A stretch of 19,850 bases of DNA, from positions 1 through 19,850 of the forward strand of contig CAKVLL010000030.1 of assembly GCA_934757255.1 (NCBI GenBank), read 5' to 3'. Below are positions 6,364 through 13,516 of this stretch, one piece after another. Each line of letters starts with the position of its first letter. Position 1 is the first letter of the stretch. The DNA is from an uncultured Candidatus Melainabacteria bacterium (GTDB taxonomy: Bacteria > Cyanobacteriota > Vampirovibrionia > Gastranaerophilales > Gastranaerophilaceae). Both the position numbers and the translations under genes were made by a program. The notes below the pieces were generated by a model, which searched no databases, was not told where the DNA came from, and worked only from the letters and a program-made list of their open reading frames with translations.

Positions 6364-8624
6364 TAATATCCATAATAATTCATCCCTCCTGTGCCAAACG
6401 TAAAGTAGCCATTTTTTGAACCGTAACTTCCAGGGTTTGTAATCGGAATGCCATAATCAACCGAAATTGGGCCAACACCCGGAATATAAACTTTTAATCC
6501 GACACCTGCCGTTATTGCACTCATAGGTCTATCGTACAATCTGCTTGAAATTGTCGGATCAAACACTTTACCGGCATCAACAAAGAACGTTAGACGGATT
6601 TTTTGGAAGAAATCCCACTTAACTCTGTCTGAAAATGGTAGCGGCGTTGCAAGTTCAGCAGAACCCATGATAAACGCGTCACCCGAACCTACACCGCTCA
6701 TTCTGAAACCTCTGATTGAATAAGGACCGCCAAGTCTAAACGCCATAACTTCCGGCATGTCGTCACCATGAACTTTAATACCGCCTCTTGCATTCAAGGC
6801 AAATGATGATTTTTTGAGGACAGGGAAATATTTCGTAATTCCGCCTGCAATACGTCCGTTGGTGTTTTTAATCGAACTTATACCGACAGCTTCAATAAAT
6901 TTAGCATTAGCTACAATACCGTTTCGAGGATTTTCGTCTGAATCAAGAGTTGAATATTTTATCCCCGGGGCAAAGTTTATAAATGTTCCGCCTGTCAACT
7001 GTTTAGCTCTTTGTGAAATGTCTAATCCTCTCAAGGCATACATTTGAGAAATTTTGTTAAAATCGCCTTCGCTCATGCTAATATGTTCAATTCCTGTTGT
7101 AAAATCAGCCGTAACCCCATCTACATTACGAAATTTATGCTCAATACCAGCGTTTATACCAAAACGACGTTCAATCGCAAGTGGAACTTGCCAACTACCC
7201 ATATCACGATAATAAAGCTTACTCATAAGAGAATTATCGGCGTTTAAGAACTGAGGTTCAAAGAAATTTAATTCAAATTGATAATTCATTCGATTTTTTA
7301 TAGACGCATCGCTTAACAAAATACCTGAACCTAAAATTCCTGTTGCAGAGAGTTTTTGACCTCTACCAAGGAAGTTATTTTCACTAATCGTTAAAGAACC
7401 GAATGCGCCTAAGCCATTATCAATACCGCCTCCAATCGCTAAACTGTTTGTTGTATCTTCTTTTACAACAACTTTAACGTTGTATTCGCCGTCTACCGTA
7501 TCACTCGGACAAATTTGTCGGTCAACTTCTTTGAAGATTTTTGTCGAATAAATTCTGCCTAAATCTTCTTTGAGGTAGTTTTCGTTGTAAACAGTTCCGG
7601 GTTGAGTCATAATGTTACGCTCGATGACATAATCTTTTGTTTTTTCATTACCTTCAATTATGATTTTGTCAATCACGCCTTCTGTTAGAGTAAATGTTAG
7701 TGCGCCGTCTGGATCATCGTCAACAGAGCTAACACCTGCTAAGATGTAGCCTTTTTTGTGATAATAACCGCTCATGTTATCAATTGCCGTATTTATGTTG
7801 GAGATGTTTTGAGGAAGTCCTTTTAATGGCATTACAAACGGCATTAATTCCATTGTGGAAATAACGGTATTACCGACAATGGAAACATCTGAAACCGCAA
7901 TGTTTTCTTGGAGTTCAAACGTTAGAGTAACTGTATCATCTGAATTTAGAGTTGGCTCAATCGCCATTTTATCTGTGAAAAATCCGATAGCATAAATGCG
8001 TTGCAAATCTTGTTGCAATAAATCTTCGTTAAACAAAGAACCTGATTGGGTTTTGATTTTTGAGGAAATTATTTCTGGGGAAAGCAAACGCAGGCCGCGA
8101 AACTCAATATCGCTTATTATCTTGCCTTCTAAATCGATTTGCTCAGTGTCGTTTGTATCAACTCCTGCAACATAAGACGGCTCTTCACTTTTTTCGAGTT
8201 CTTGCACCGGCTCATCTGCAATGTTTGGAGGGGCGAAAAAGTCTGAATTCTGTTGAGATGGTGGCGGAGTTACGACTTGTGTCGGAATTTTGTTTGTTGT
8301 CGTGCTTGATTGAGGAGTAGTTGTTGGGGTGTTTTCATCAATCTGCGAGGAGAAATAATCGGCTTCGCTCAATTCGCCGTTATATGGAATAAGCTTTGTC
8401 GTTTTAATAATTGGTTTTACAGCCTTTGTTGTATCTAAATAGAGCGGATTAACAAGTTTTATGGGTTTAACTTGAGGAGATTCTAAATATGTAAAATTTG
8501 GGGCGGAAGATGCTAAATACGGGGAAAAATCAGCAAAAGTCGGAGAGCAGCTTAAATACACCGCTAGTAGTAGCGTTACGGTTAATCTTGTATTCAGTTT
8601 TCTCCTCTTATTTTTCACTTCCAA
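6363..8624 (-). CDS. bamA: Outer membrane protein assembly factor BamA (Omp85 family)
   Basis: Inserts beta-barrel proteins into the outer membrane. The 753-residue protein has a signal segment (about 1-31) and a long Pro/Thr/Ser-rich linker (about 50-150). Three POTRA domains follow (about 166-240, 243-316 and 317-390), then a 16-strand-type barrel (about 393-753) with the SIRGF motif of loop 6 (636-640). E. coli BamA has five POTRAs; three is the cyanobacterial pattern. The start is uncertain. TTG at 8624 is the earliest possible codon after an in-frame stop, but GTG two codons later (8618) gives a more typical signal peptide (MKNKRRK), and neither has a strong ribosome site. It lies 8-14 nt after a pilin-like gene, so the two are probably co-transcribed. 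It ends in Tyr rather than the usual Phe. Confidence 0.93.
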   Translation of the reverse strand: MEVKNKRRKLNTRLTVTLLLAVYLSCSPTFADFSPYLASSAPNFTYLESPQVKPIKLVNPLYLDTTKAVKPIIKTTKLIPYNGELSEADYFSSQIDENTPTTTPQSSTTTNKIPTQVVTPPPSQQNSDFFAPPNIADEPVQELEKSEEPSYVAGVDTNDTEQIDLEGKIISDIEFRGLRLLSPEIISSKIKTQSGSLFNEDLLQQDLQRIYAIGFFTDKMAIEPTLNSDDTVTLTFELQENIAVSDVSIVGNTVISTMELMPFVMPLKGLPQNISNINTAIDNMSGYYHKKGYILAGVSSVDDDPDGALTFTLTEGVIDKIIIEGNEKTKDYVIERNIMTQPGTVYNENYLKEDLGRIYSTKIFKEVDRQICPSDTVDGEYNVKVVVKEDTTNSLAIGGGIDNGLGAFGSLTISENNFLGRGQKLSATGILGSGILLSDASIKNRMNYQFELNFFEPQFLNADNSLMSKLYYRDMGSWQVPLAIERRFGINAGIEHKFRNVDGVTADFTTGIEHISMSEGDFNKISQMYALRGLDISQRAKQLTGGTFINFAPGIKYSTLDSDENPRNGIVANAKFIEAVGISSIKNTNGRIAGGITKYFPVLKKSSFALNARGGIKVHGDDMPEVMAFRLGGPYSIRGFRMSGVGSGDAFIMGSAELATPLPFSDRVKWDFFQKIRLTFFVDAGKVFDPTISSRLYDRPMSAITAGVGLKVYIPGVGPISVDYGIPITNPGSYGSKNGYFTFGTGGMNYYGY

Positions 8625-8632
8625 TTTTCAAT

Positions 8633-9229
8633 TTATATATCCGCTTCCGTCAACGACAACACCGCCTGATAAAACCCTTTCGGATCATTACCTGCAAAAG
8701 ATGAACGTAAAACATTTGAGCCGACATTTACGGTTACAAATGTCGTTCCGTTTTCTGCATATACTTCATATTTGCCTTTGCCTTGTAAATATTTGGATTT
8801 AGCACCTGTAACCGATAAAACAGGGTACGCAACAATCCCAGGGCTGTCTTTTGGCAAAGAACCCATTTTGCAATTTGCCAAAGACTGTGATTTTGGTTTA
8901 TTTGCAAGATTTGCAAACGCTATATAAACTCTTCCGCCTTGCTCAAACATAGCTTCTTCAAATCCGCCATCAGTTATAACATTTGCTTTAAGATACAAAT
9001 TCGTTGTTTCTGAACTGTTTGAAATAACTTTAAAAGTTGTAGAAAGTGGCGAATATAAATTCCCTGTTCGGTCTGTAATATTTGCAGTAAGAACAGGGCT
9101 CGAAACAGCTTCAACTTTTACAAAACGAGGAATTGTTATACTAAAATTCGCACTTGCGTTATTATTTTCCGCAAATGATGCTAATGTACTTAAAATAAGC
9201 ACAAGAAACGATAATAATAATTTTTTCAA
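8633..9229 (-). CDS. Secreted pilin-like subunit, co-directional with bamA
   Basis: The 198-residue protein has a clear Sec signal peptide (cleavage after SFA, about residue 20) and a beta-rich mature part. I assign it to the fibre locus because it resembles the two plus-strand subunits. All three have an early motif of the type F-S-I-T-I-P-R-F-V-K-V, a mid-protein V-A-Y-P-V stretch, and a C-terminal strand G-x-Y-x-A-x-x-x-x-T preceding the stop. The start is TTG, with GGGGAAA about 8 nt upstream. It is the first gene of a minus-strand unit with bamA, and its promoter carries the same direct repeat as the divergent plus-strand promoter. The family name is not certain; chaperone-usher pilin or a related spore-coat-U-like subunit would fit. 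Confidence 0.72.
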   Translation of the reverse strand: MKKLLLSFLVLILSTLASFAENNNASANFSITIPRFVKVEAVSSPVLTANITDRTGNLYSPLSTTFKVISNSSETTNLYLKANVITDGGFEEAMFEQGGRVYIAFANLANKPKSQSLANCKMGSLPKDSPGIVAYPVLSVTGAKSKYLQGKGKYEVYAENGTTFVTVNVGSNVLRSSFAGNDPKGFYQAVLSLTEADI

Positions 9230-9290
9230 AACGATTTCCCCAAATCTGTTTTAGCCTTAATTTAAGACTAATGCCATTCTCCTCTAGTCT

Positions 9291-9339
9291 ATATTAACCT
9301 ATTAATCTTTATCTTGGCAATTTGTAACACTTTGTAACA
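9291..9339 (-). promoter_or_regulatory. Promoter of the subunit-bamA unit with TGTTACAA direct repeat
   Basis: On the minus strand, TGTTACAA-AG-TGTTACAA (9322-9339) directly precedes a -35 box TTGCCA (9315-9320) and a -10 box TAATAT (9291-9296, 18-nt spacer). The half-sites are 10 bp apart, one helical turn, as expected for a protein binding one face upstream of -35. The identical half-sites occur in the divergent promoter. Confidence 0.65.
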
Positions 9340-9435
9340 AAAACTAAAAAATCACTAAAGTTTTTCTAAAATCTGCCGTTAAGCATGAAGGTGATAGGTT
9401 AGTAGATTATAAAATTTATGATTGAAAATTTATGT

Positions 9436-9558
9436 CACCCTCATCAGGGCTCCGCCCAGCTTCTCCCCTCAAGGGAGAAGCGGTTGATTACGTTAAATTA
9501 GCGCATTTCGCGGCTTCTCCCTCGAGGGGAGAAGCTGGGCGGAGCCCTGATGAGGGTG
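9436..9558. repeat. 123-bp nested palindrome
   Basis: The 46-bp arms (9436-9481 and 9513-9558) match at 45 of 46 positions in inverted orientation around a 31-nt loop. Each arm contains its own inner hairpin (CTTCTCCC ... GGGAGAAG), so the element can fold either as one long stem or as a branched structure. It is much GC-richer than its surroundings. The outer CACCCTCATC motif recurs as CCCTCATCCG at the edge of the element near 13026-13155. No reading frame and no clear target-site duplication were seen. Confidence 0.9.
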
Positions 9559-9671
9559 ATAAAATATCAAATAATCTACCCTTTATAAACATAATTGTAC
9601 ATTTTTAAGAGGATATTTAACAAAAACACTCATGCAAATAGAGTATTTTATTTGGATTAAGATTGAGGTTT

Positions 9672-9710
9672 TGTTACAAATTGTTACAATGAAAGTAAGA
9701 ACTTTACTAT
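9672..9710 (+). promoter_or_regulatory. Promoter of the fibre operon with TGTTACAA direct repeat
   Basis: TGTTACAA-AT-TGTTACAA (9672-9689) is followed 15 nt later by a -10-like TACTAT (9705-9710). A TTGTTA -35 box would overlap the second half-site. The repeat-to-minus-10 distance is 15 nt here and 25 nt on the opposite promoter, a difference of one helical turn. Transcription would start near 9717, leaving a leader of only about 10 nt before the GTG start. Confidence 0.6.
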
Positions 9711-9726
9711 ATAGAAAGCTTTACTA

Positions 9727-10584
9727 GTGAAAAAGTTATTGATTACAGCATTATTCGCGTTTTGTTTAAGCGCACCGTCAGAAGCATCCTTTGTTATTGT
9801 TGACTATCAGGGTGATACTGTAGTGCGTCAGCAGAATATTGAGCGTAATTTAATAATCAATAGCGACGATGGGGGTGTGTATAATATTGCGGTAAGGCCG
9901 CTTGACGATGCTGTGAGAAGTTCAGACGGCAAGGTTTCTATTCCGCTAAACAATTTGTACATCAATAACACAAGAGAAGATGTGTATTTACGTTATAACG
10001 AGTATTCAAACATATTTGACGCATTAACAATGGGTGGCGTAGCTAAAAATATGACTGCCAAAATTCGTGATTTTGGTATGGTTCCTGCAGGAACTTATAG
10101 CATCAACTTTGAGGTTCAGGCAACCGATGTTGATACAAATCAAATTGCATCGACTACAACGTTTAATTTGCAGTTTATTGTTCCGTCGATTCAAGAAATA
10201 AGTTTGCATGGTGAAGTACCAAGAATTACAGTTGGGGCGTCTGATGCGTTTAATAAAAATAAAAAAATTACGAATGAAACATCACCTTTAGTTTATATCA
10301 ATTCTAATTGTGATTGGGAATTATCTGTCAATGCTGATAATTTTGGCGATAGGGCAGGTAATTATTATATAAGAACTGTAACAGCCTCTGCGAATGTTGG
10401 CGAGCGCTTGCAAGAAAGAGTTTTGTTACAGGAAGGAAAAGAAATTATTTTAGCTAAGGGCAAAGCCCCTGCGAATAATGAATATGTTTCGGTCGAGTAT
10501 TCGGTCGAAACAAAAGACGGCAAGTTTTTACCTGCCGGAAATTATGACAATAAGGTGCGCTATATCTTGCGTGAAGCTGGGTAA
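9727..10584 (+). CDS. Two-domain secreted protein of the fibre locus, possible tip adhesin
   Basis: The 285-residue protein has a signal peptide (cleavage near SEA, residue 20) and two beta-rich domains (about 21-150 and 155-285). Each domain closes with the same motif: VPAGTY at 119-124 and LPAGNY at 268-273, followed by alternating hydrophobic residues. This resembles the closing G-x-Y strand of the three single-domain subunits. A two-domain subunit at the head of a pilus operon suggests a tip adhesin with a pilin domain, but no binding domain is recognised and a chaperone-like role cannot be excluded. The start is GTG; no good ribosome site is visible and the predicted leader is very short. 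A 127-bp repeat separates it from the chaperone gene. Confidence 0.68.
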   Translation: MKKLLITALFAFCLSAPSEASFVIVDYQGDTVVRQQNIERNLIINSDDGGVYNIAVRPLDDAVRSSDGKVSIPLNNLYINNTREDVYLRYNEYSNIFDALTMGGVAKNMTAKIRDFGMVPAGTYSINFEVQATDVDTNQIASTTTFNLQFIVPSIQEISLHGEVPRITVGASDAFNKNKKITNETSPLVYINSNCDWELSVNADNFGDRAGNYYIRTVTASANVGERLQERVLLQEGKEIILAKGKAPANNEYVSVEYSVETKDGKFLPAGNYDNKVRYILREAG

Positions 10585-10590
10585 CGCGTT

Positions 10591-10717
10591 CCCTCCCTAA
10601 TTAGGGAGGGTTAGGGTGGGTATTAATCCCAGACATTCCACGATGACAATGTCGATACCCATCCGCATCCGTAACTCGCTCCGCTCGAACGGCTGCGACC
10701 TCCCTAACGATGGAGGT
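10591..10717. repeat. Composite palindromic repeat between adhesin-like and chaperone genes
   Basis: It opens with the perfect 20-bp palindrome CCCTCCCTAATTAGGGAGGG (10591-10610). It contains a GACATT/AATGTC hairpin (10632-10653) enclosed by TGGGTAT/ATACCCA, and ends with an ACCTCC/GGAGGT hairpin (10698-10717). The segment 10657-10705 is clearly related to 13420-13474, upstream of the usher. It lies in the operon leader of the chaperone gene and could attenuate or process the transcript. Confidence 0.8.
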
Positions 10718-10740
10718 GTTCAAAAAGACAAGGAAATAAC

Positions 10741-11580
10741 ATGTTCAAGACACTAAACAAAAAAATACTAACAACAACTCTCGCGTTATTCATGACAATA
10801 CCGGCTTTCGCGTCAGTAGCGGTTTCACCTACGCGCATAGAAATTAATGCGAATAAAATCAAAAATAATTACGTAACAACCGCTATTGAAGTAAAGGGCG
10901 ACTCCCAAGTCCCTATGCGTTTCAAAATTTATCCGGGGTATTTTACGATAGATAACAAAGGCGAAGTTGTAATGGTTGATAAGGCAACAAATGATCCACA
11001 CGATTTGTCTAAAAAAATCCGTTTTGTGCCATCAGAATTTACAGTTGCTCAGGGTAAATCTCAAAAATTAAGAATTAATGTTGCAAATTTAAATCAATTA
11101 CCTGACGGTGAAAGCAGAGCGATGCTTTACATAGAAGATGTTAATCCGAAAGAAATGAATTTTCCAACAGGAAGAACCGGTATTGGTGCGCAACTAATAG
11201 TAAAAACTCGTGTTGGTGTCCCTGTTTATATCGACAAAGGCAAAGTTTCTAAAGTTGCAGAAATAGAATCTTTGAATATTGTTAAAGAAAAAGACGGCTA
11301 TTACACAGATATGAAGATTGTATCTAAAGGTAACAGCAAAATCCGTTATGCCGGCAATGTTCAGATTATACAAGGCAAAAAGTTGGTTGATGAATATTCA
11401 TTAAACGGAAACATAGTTCCTCATAACGGTTATCGCATAGATAAACAAAAAATCAAAATGGATAAGCTCAATGCTAATAATGAATATACACTTAGAACCA
11501 TTGTATATTATCAAGACGAAAACGGTAAAAAAAAGAACATCAAAGAAGATAGAAATTTAGTAATACAAGGTAAAATATAA
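10741..11580 (+). CDS. PapD-like periplasmic pilus chaperone
   Basis: Predicted periplasmic chaperone that caps fibre subunits and delivers them to the usher. The 279-residue protein has a signal peptide (cleavage after AFA, about residue 24). An Ig-like domain follows that opens with VAVSPTRIEI, as in PapD-family proteins. The FVPSEFTVAQGKSQKLRINV segment (95-114) matches the family's P-x-x-x-x-x-x-G-x-x-Q-x-x-R-V strand. QLIVKTRVGVPVYI (151-164) looks like the subunit-binding F1-G1 strands. The second, shorter beta domain runs from about 168 to 279. It is somewhat longer than the usual 230-250 residues. AAGGAAATAAC precedes the ATG. Position between the subunit genes and upstream of the usher supports the role. 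Confidence 0.8.
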   Translation: MFKTLNKKILTTTLALFMTIPAFASVAVSPTRIEINANKIKNNYVTTAIEVKGDSQVPMRFKIYPGYFTIDNKGEVVMVDKATNDPHDLSKKIRFVPSEFTVAQGKSQKLRINVANLNQLPDGESRAMLYIEDVNPKEMNFPTGRTGIGAQLIVKTRVGVPVYIDKGKVSKVAEIESLNIVKEKDGYYTDMKIVSKGNSKIRYAGNVQIIQGKKLVDEYSLNGNIVPHNGYRIDKQKIKMDKLNANNEYTLRTIVYYQDENGKKKNIKEDRNLVIQGKI

Positions 11581-11615
11581 CAATTAAAAACAGAAAGAAA
11601 GGAAGGTTTGCCCCG

Positions 11616-12281
11616 ATGAAAAAATTTACAAAATTTTTGCCAATTCTAATGGCCCTTATGTTGGTAAGTCCAGCATATGCTGATTACACAACAAATTCTG
11701 TACATAGTGCAGATTCAACAATGACTCTTACATTACCAGAATTCATTAGTATTAAGAAAACTAGTTCAGTAGAAAGCGCTCAAGCTCAATACGATGCAGA
11801 TTACACTACATTAACTACTGATAATACAATGAACGCAGTATTTCACGTTATTACAAATGTACCTAATAAAGTAATTTATCTAAAAGGTACATGTAATGGT
11901 GAAGATGGTGACACTCCAGCGCTTTATGGTTCAAATATTACTGGTGCTAATGACATGTTAAATCTAGTATTTGCAAATCAGACAGTAAAACCAACAACAA
12001 AATCTATTCAAAATATAACAAGTGGCACTGCTGCAGCTGAACAAAATGCAAATGCCGTTTCATTTACGTTAAAACCTGTATTCACTTATGACAAAGATAG
12101 CACAGGTGCAGAAATTTCAAGCGTAAATTATGAATTAGGAAAAGTTACATACACAATTCAAAATGGTATTTACGATGTTACATATACTTTAGGTCAAACT
12201 GCACTTGCAAATACTTTTTCGACTAAGGATACTCAGGGTGAATATAAGGCAACAATTACTTTAACAGACGTTAACCCTTAG
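11616..12281 (+). CDS. Secreted fibre subunit (pilin-like)
   Basis: The 221-residue protein has a signal peptide (cleavage after AYA, residue 22). The mature protein is rich in Thr, Asn and Ala, with predicted beta structure. Its early STMTLTLPEFISI stretch is a candidate donor strand or first strand. The C-terminus GEYKATITLTDVNP matches the endings of the other two subunits (G-T-Y-Q-A-T-V-T-F-T and G-F-Y-Q-A-V-L-S-L-T). It has one mature cysteine, in GTCNGEDG. A good ribosome site (GGAAGG) lies 9 nt upstream. It is 35 nt after the chaperone and 12 nt before the next subunit. Its composition suggests an abundant structural subunit. Subunit identity is inferred from context and motifs. Confidence 0.75.
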   Translation: MKKFTKFLPILMALMLVSPAYADYTTNSVHSADSTMTLTLPEFISIKKTSSVESAQAQYDADYTTLTTDNTMNAVFHVITNVPNKVIYLKGTCNGEDGDTPALYGSNITGANDMLNLVFANQTVKPTTKSIQNITSGTAAAEQNANAVSFTLKPVFTYDKDSTGAEISSVNYELGKVTYTIQNGIYDVTYTLGQTALANTFSTKDTQGEYKATITLTDVNP

Positions 12282-12293
12282 TAAAAGGATAAA

Positions 12294-12908
12294 ATGAATA
12301 AAGCTATATCACTAAAACTATTAATATTTTTGATTACCGCAACTTTTGTTGCGGGGAAAGCTTATGGTTACGCAGAAGCTGAACAGGCGTTACAAACGAC
12401 TGTTCAGCCTACTGTAACTATTGAAAAGTCAGATTCGTCTATAGAAAATGCTTCTGCAAATGCTGAAAACGGAACTCACAGCGGTTTTAGAAGCGTGTTT
12501 AATCTTAAAACAAATGGAACTGATGACGGTTATGATTTTTTAATGGAATCTAGCATATTAGTTAGTGGTGGCGCAGTTTCTGCATACGGGAATAATGGAT
12601 GTATTTTATTTGGACATACTCTTGCAACTCCGACAATGGACGCAGTAGAGAATGCTAAAACAGGTGGTAGCAACAACGCAAATGTAATTGCATATCCTGT
12701 AACAGTTAACGCAACAAGTCCTTTAACGGCAAATTTTGACAGCGGAAACTCAAAAGGAAGTTGTTATATTATCAAGATAAACGGAGGAACAGAAGGTACT
12801 GTTACTCATACAGTTGGTGGAACACCAATCAACGGCACATACAGCGTTGGACAAGACCAAGCAGGGACTTATCAAGCAACGGTCACGTTCACGGCTTATA
12901 GCAAGTAA
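12294..12908 (+). CDS. Secreted fibre subunit (pilin-like), second paralogue
   Basis: The 204-residue protein has a signal peptide (cleavage near KAYG, about residue 25). The mature, Gly/Ser/Thr/Asn-rich beta protein ends GTYQATVTFTAYSK, the same closing strand as its neighbours. The stretch NANVIAYPVTVN is shared with the minus-strand subunit (P-G-I-V-A-Y-P-V-L-S-V). Two mature cysteines (in GCILFG and GSCYIIKI) could form a disulfide. AAAGGAT lies close to the ATG. The gene is followed by 608 nt of repeats before the usher. It could be a minor or major subunit; the sequence does not say which. Confidence 0.75.
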   Translation: MNKAISLKLLIFLITATFVAGKAYGYAEAEQALQTTVQPTVTIEKSDSSIENASANAENGTHSGFRSVFNLKTNGTDDGYDFLMESSILVSGGAVSAYGNNGCILFGHTLATPTMDAVENAKTGGSNNANVIAYPVTVNATSPLTANFDSGNSKGSCYIIKINGGTEGTVTHTVGGTPINGTYSVGQDQAGTYQATVTFTAYSK

Positions 12909-12957
12909 ATCTTGCAAACTGCCCGATTAAGGGTGGAATCATGTTAAATAGAAAATC

Positions 12958-12973
12958 AGGGCATGGATGCCCT
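12958..12973. repeat. Short perfect palindrome AGGGCAT/ATGCCCT
   Basis: Two 7-bp arms are separated by GG, 50 nt past the last subunit gene. There is no T run, so it is a stabilising 3' hairpin or a repeat rather than a classic terminator. Confidence 0.55.
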
Positions 12974-13025
12974 TAGTGGAAGAATTGAACATTGAAAAAG
13001 TAAAGAAAAATGAGGGAATATAAAA

Positions 13026-13155
13026 TCCTCTCCCTAACCTTCTCCCTCGGAGAGGGAATGACAGAGAATGCGGGTTTGACGTTTTGTCCTTCTCCGAGGG
13101 AGAAGGTAGAATTTCAAGTTGAGCTTTGCGAAACTTAGAAATTCGGATGAGGGTT
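13026..13155. repeat. Palindromic repeat with ACCTTCTCCCTCGGAGA arms
   Basis: The 17-bp arms at 13037-13053 and 13091-13107 are perfect inverted repeats, and the right arm also folds on itself (CCTTCTCC/GGAGAAGG). A further hairpin, AATTTCAAGTT/AACTT-GAAATT, lies at about 13110-13142, followed by CGGATGAGGGTT. Read on the minus strand, the CCCTCATCCG ... CTTCTCCC order resembles one arm of the 9436-9558 element, so the two are probably related. Confidence 0.7.
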
Positions 13156-13181
13156 CAAGCCGTAGGCTATTCATTTTATGA

Positions 13182-13250
13182 ATTGCCACGCCTCTTACGA
13201 GGCTCGTAATGACAGCACACTTTGAAGTTGTACGCCAAGTCATTGCGAGG
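13182..13250. repeat. GTCATTGCGAGG-type palindromic repeat
   Basis: ATTGCCACGCCTCTTACGAG followed by GCTCGTAATGAC (13182-13213) is an inverted relative of GTCATTGCGAGG (13239-13250). The left part also has a CCTC/GAGG hairpin (13191-13202). GTCATTGCGAG-type palindromes are known as dispersed repeats in several bacterial groups (from memory). No coding function is seen. Confidence 0.6.
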
Positions 13251-13258
13251 AATTAATG

Positions 13259-13412
13259 AGTTGAAAGTTGACAGTGGAAAGTTGAAAGTTATTTATATGG
13301 TGCAAAAAATTGCACCCTACAATTTCTTAATTAAAATATGTTCAATGTTGAAGTTACAGAACTTTTGAAAATTTTAAAACAATTTTCCATTTTCAACTTT
13401 CCATTTTCCATT
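13259..13412. repeat. 153-bp palindromic element (copy 2)
   Basis: It aligns along its length with 6182-6334. The shared parts are the GGTGCAA/TTGCACC hairpin (13299-13316), the following CCTACAATTTCTT, the GTTCAATGTTGAAG segment, and the right arm (13378-13412, two differences from copy 1 in 35 nt). The left arm is more diverged, so the terminal stem is less perfect than in copy 1. Orientation is the same. It lies 105 nt upstream of the usher start. Confidence 0.82.
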
Positions 13413-13419
13413 GATAGAA

Positions 13420-13474
13420 ACCCACCCGCATCTGTAACGCTCAGCAAAGCTTCGCGAACAGCTGCGACCTCCCT
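13420..13474. repeat. Module shared with the 10591-10717 repeat
   Basis: The sequence from ACCCACCCGCATCTGTAAC through GCGAACAGCTGCGACCTCCCT matches 10657-10705 apart from a small insertion and substitutions. It directly abuts copy 2 of the 153-bp element and ends 42 nt before the usher start. Confidence 0.75.
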
Positions 13475-13516
13475 GACTAGGGCGGTAACTCTTTACTTTT
13501 CAACCAATAAACCATC

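Larger units (their letters stand above)
9230..9726. other. Divergent intergenic region of the fibre locus
   Basis: This 497-nt gap holds two outward-facing promoters (9291-9339 and 9672-9710) with the same direct repeat, and between them the 123-bp nested palindrome at 9436-9558. The minus-strand leader can form an AGACTA/TAGTCT hairpin near 9264-9291. No gene is visible. Confidence 0.7.
12909..13516. other. Gene-free, repeat-filled gap before the usher
   Basis: No gene is seen here. At least five different inverted-repeat units are packed together: 12958-12973, 13026-13155, 13182-13250, 13259-13412 and 13420-13474. There is no obvious terminator with a T run and no clear promoter for the usher. 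The last 40 nt before the usher ATG lack a Shine-Dalgarno sequence. Confidence 0.8.

Noticed and set aside
9264..9285. Tiny reading frame MALVLN in the minus-strand leader behind AGGAG
   Set aside because: The spacing between AGGAG and the ATG is too short and the peptide is only six residues; a leader hairpin explains the sequence as well.
9436..9558. Transcription terminator
   Set aside because: The stem is long, but there is no T run on either side and neither neighbour gene ends here; both start outward from this region.
13034..13243. Minus-strand open frame of 69 codons in the repeat cluster
   Set aside because: It runs through several palindromic repeats and encodes a low-complexity product without a ribosome site.
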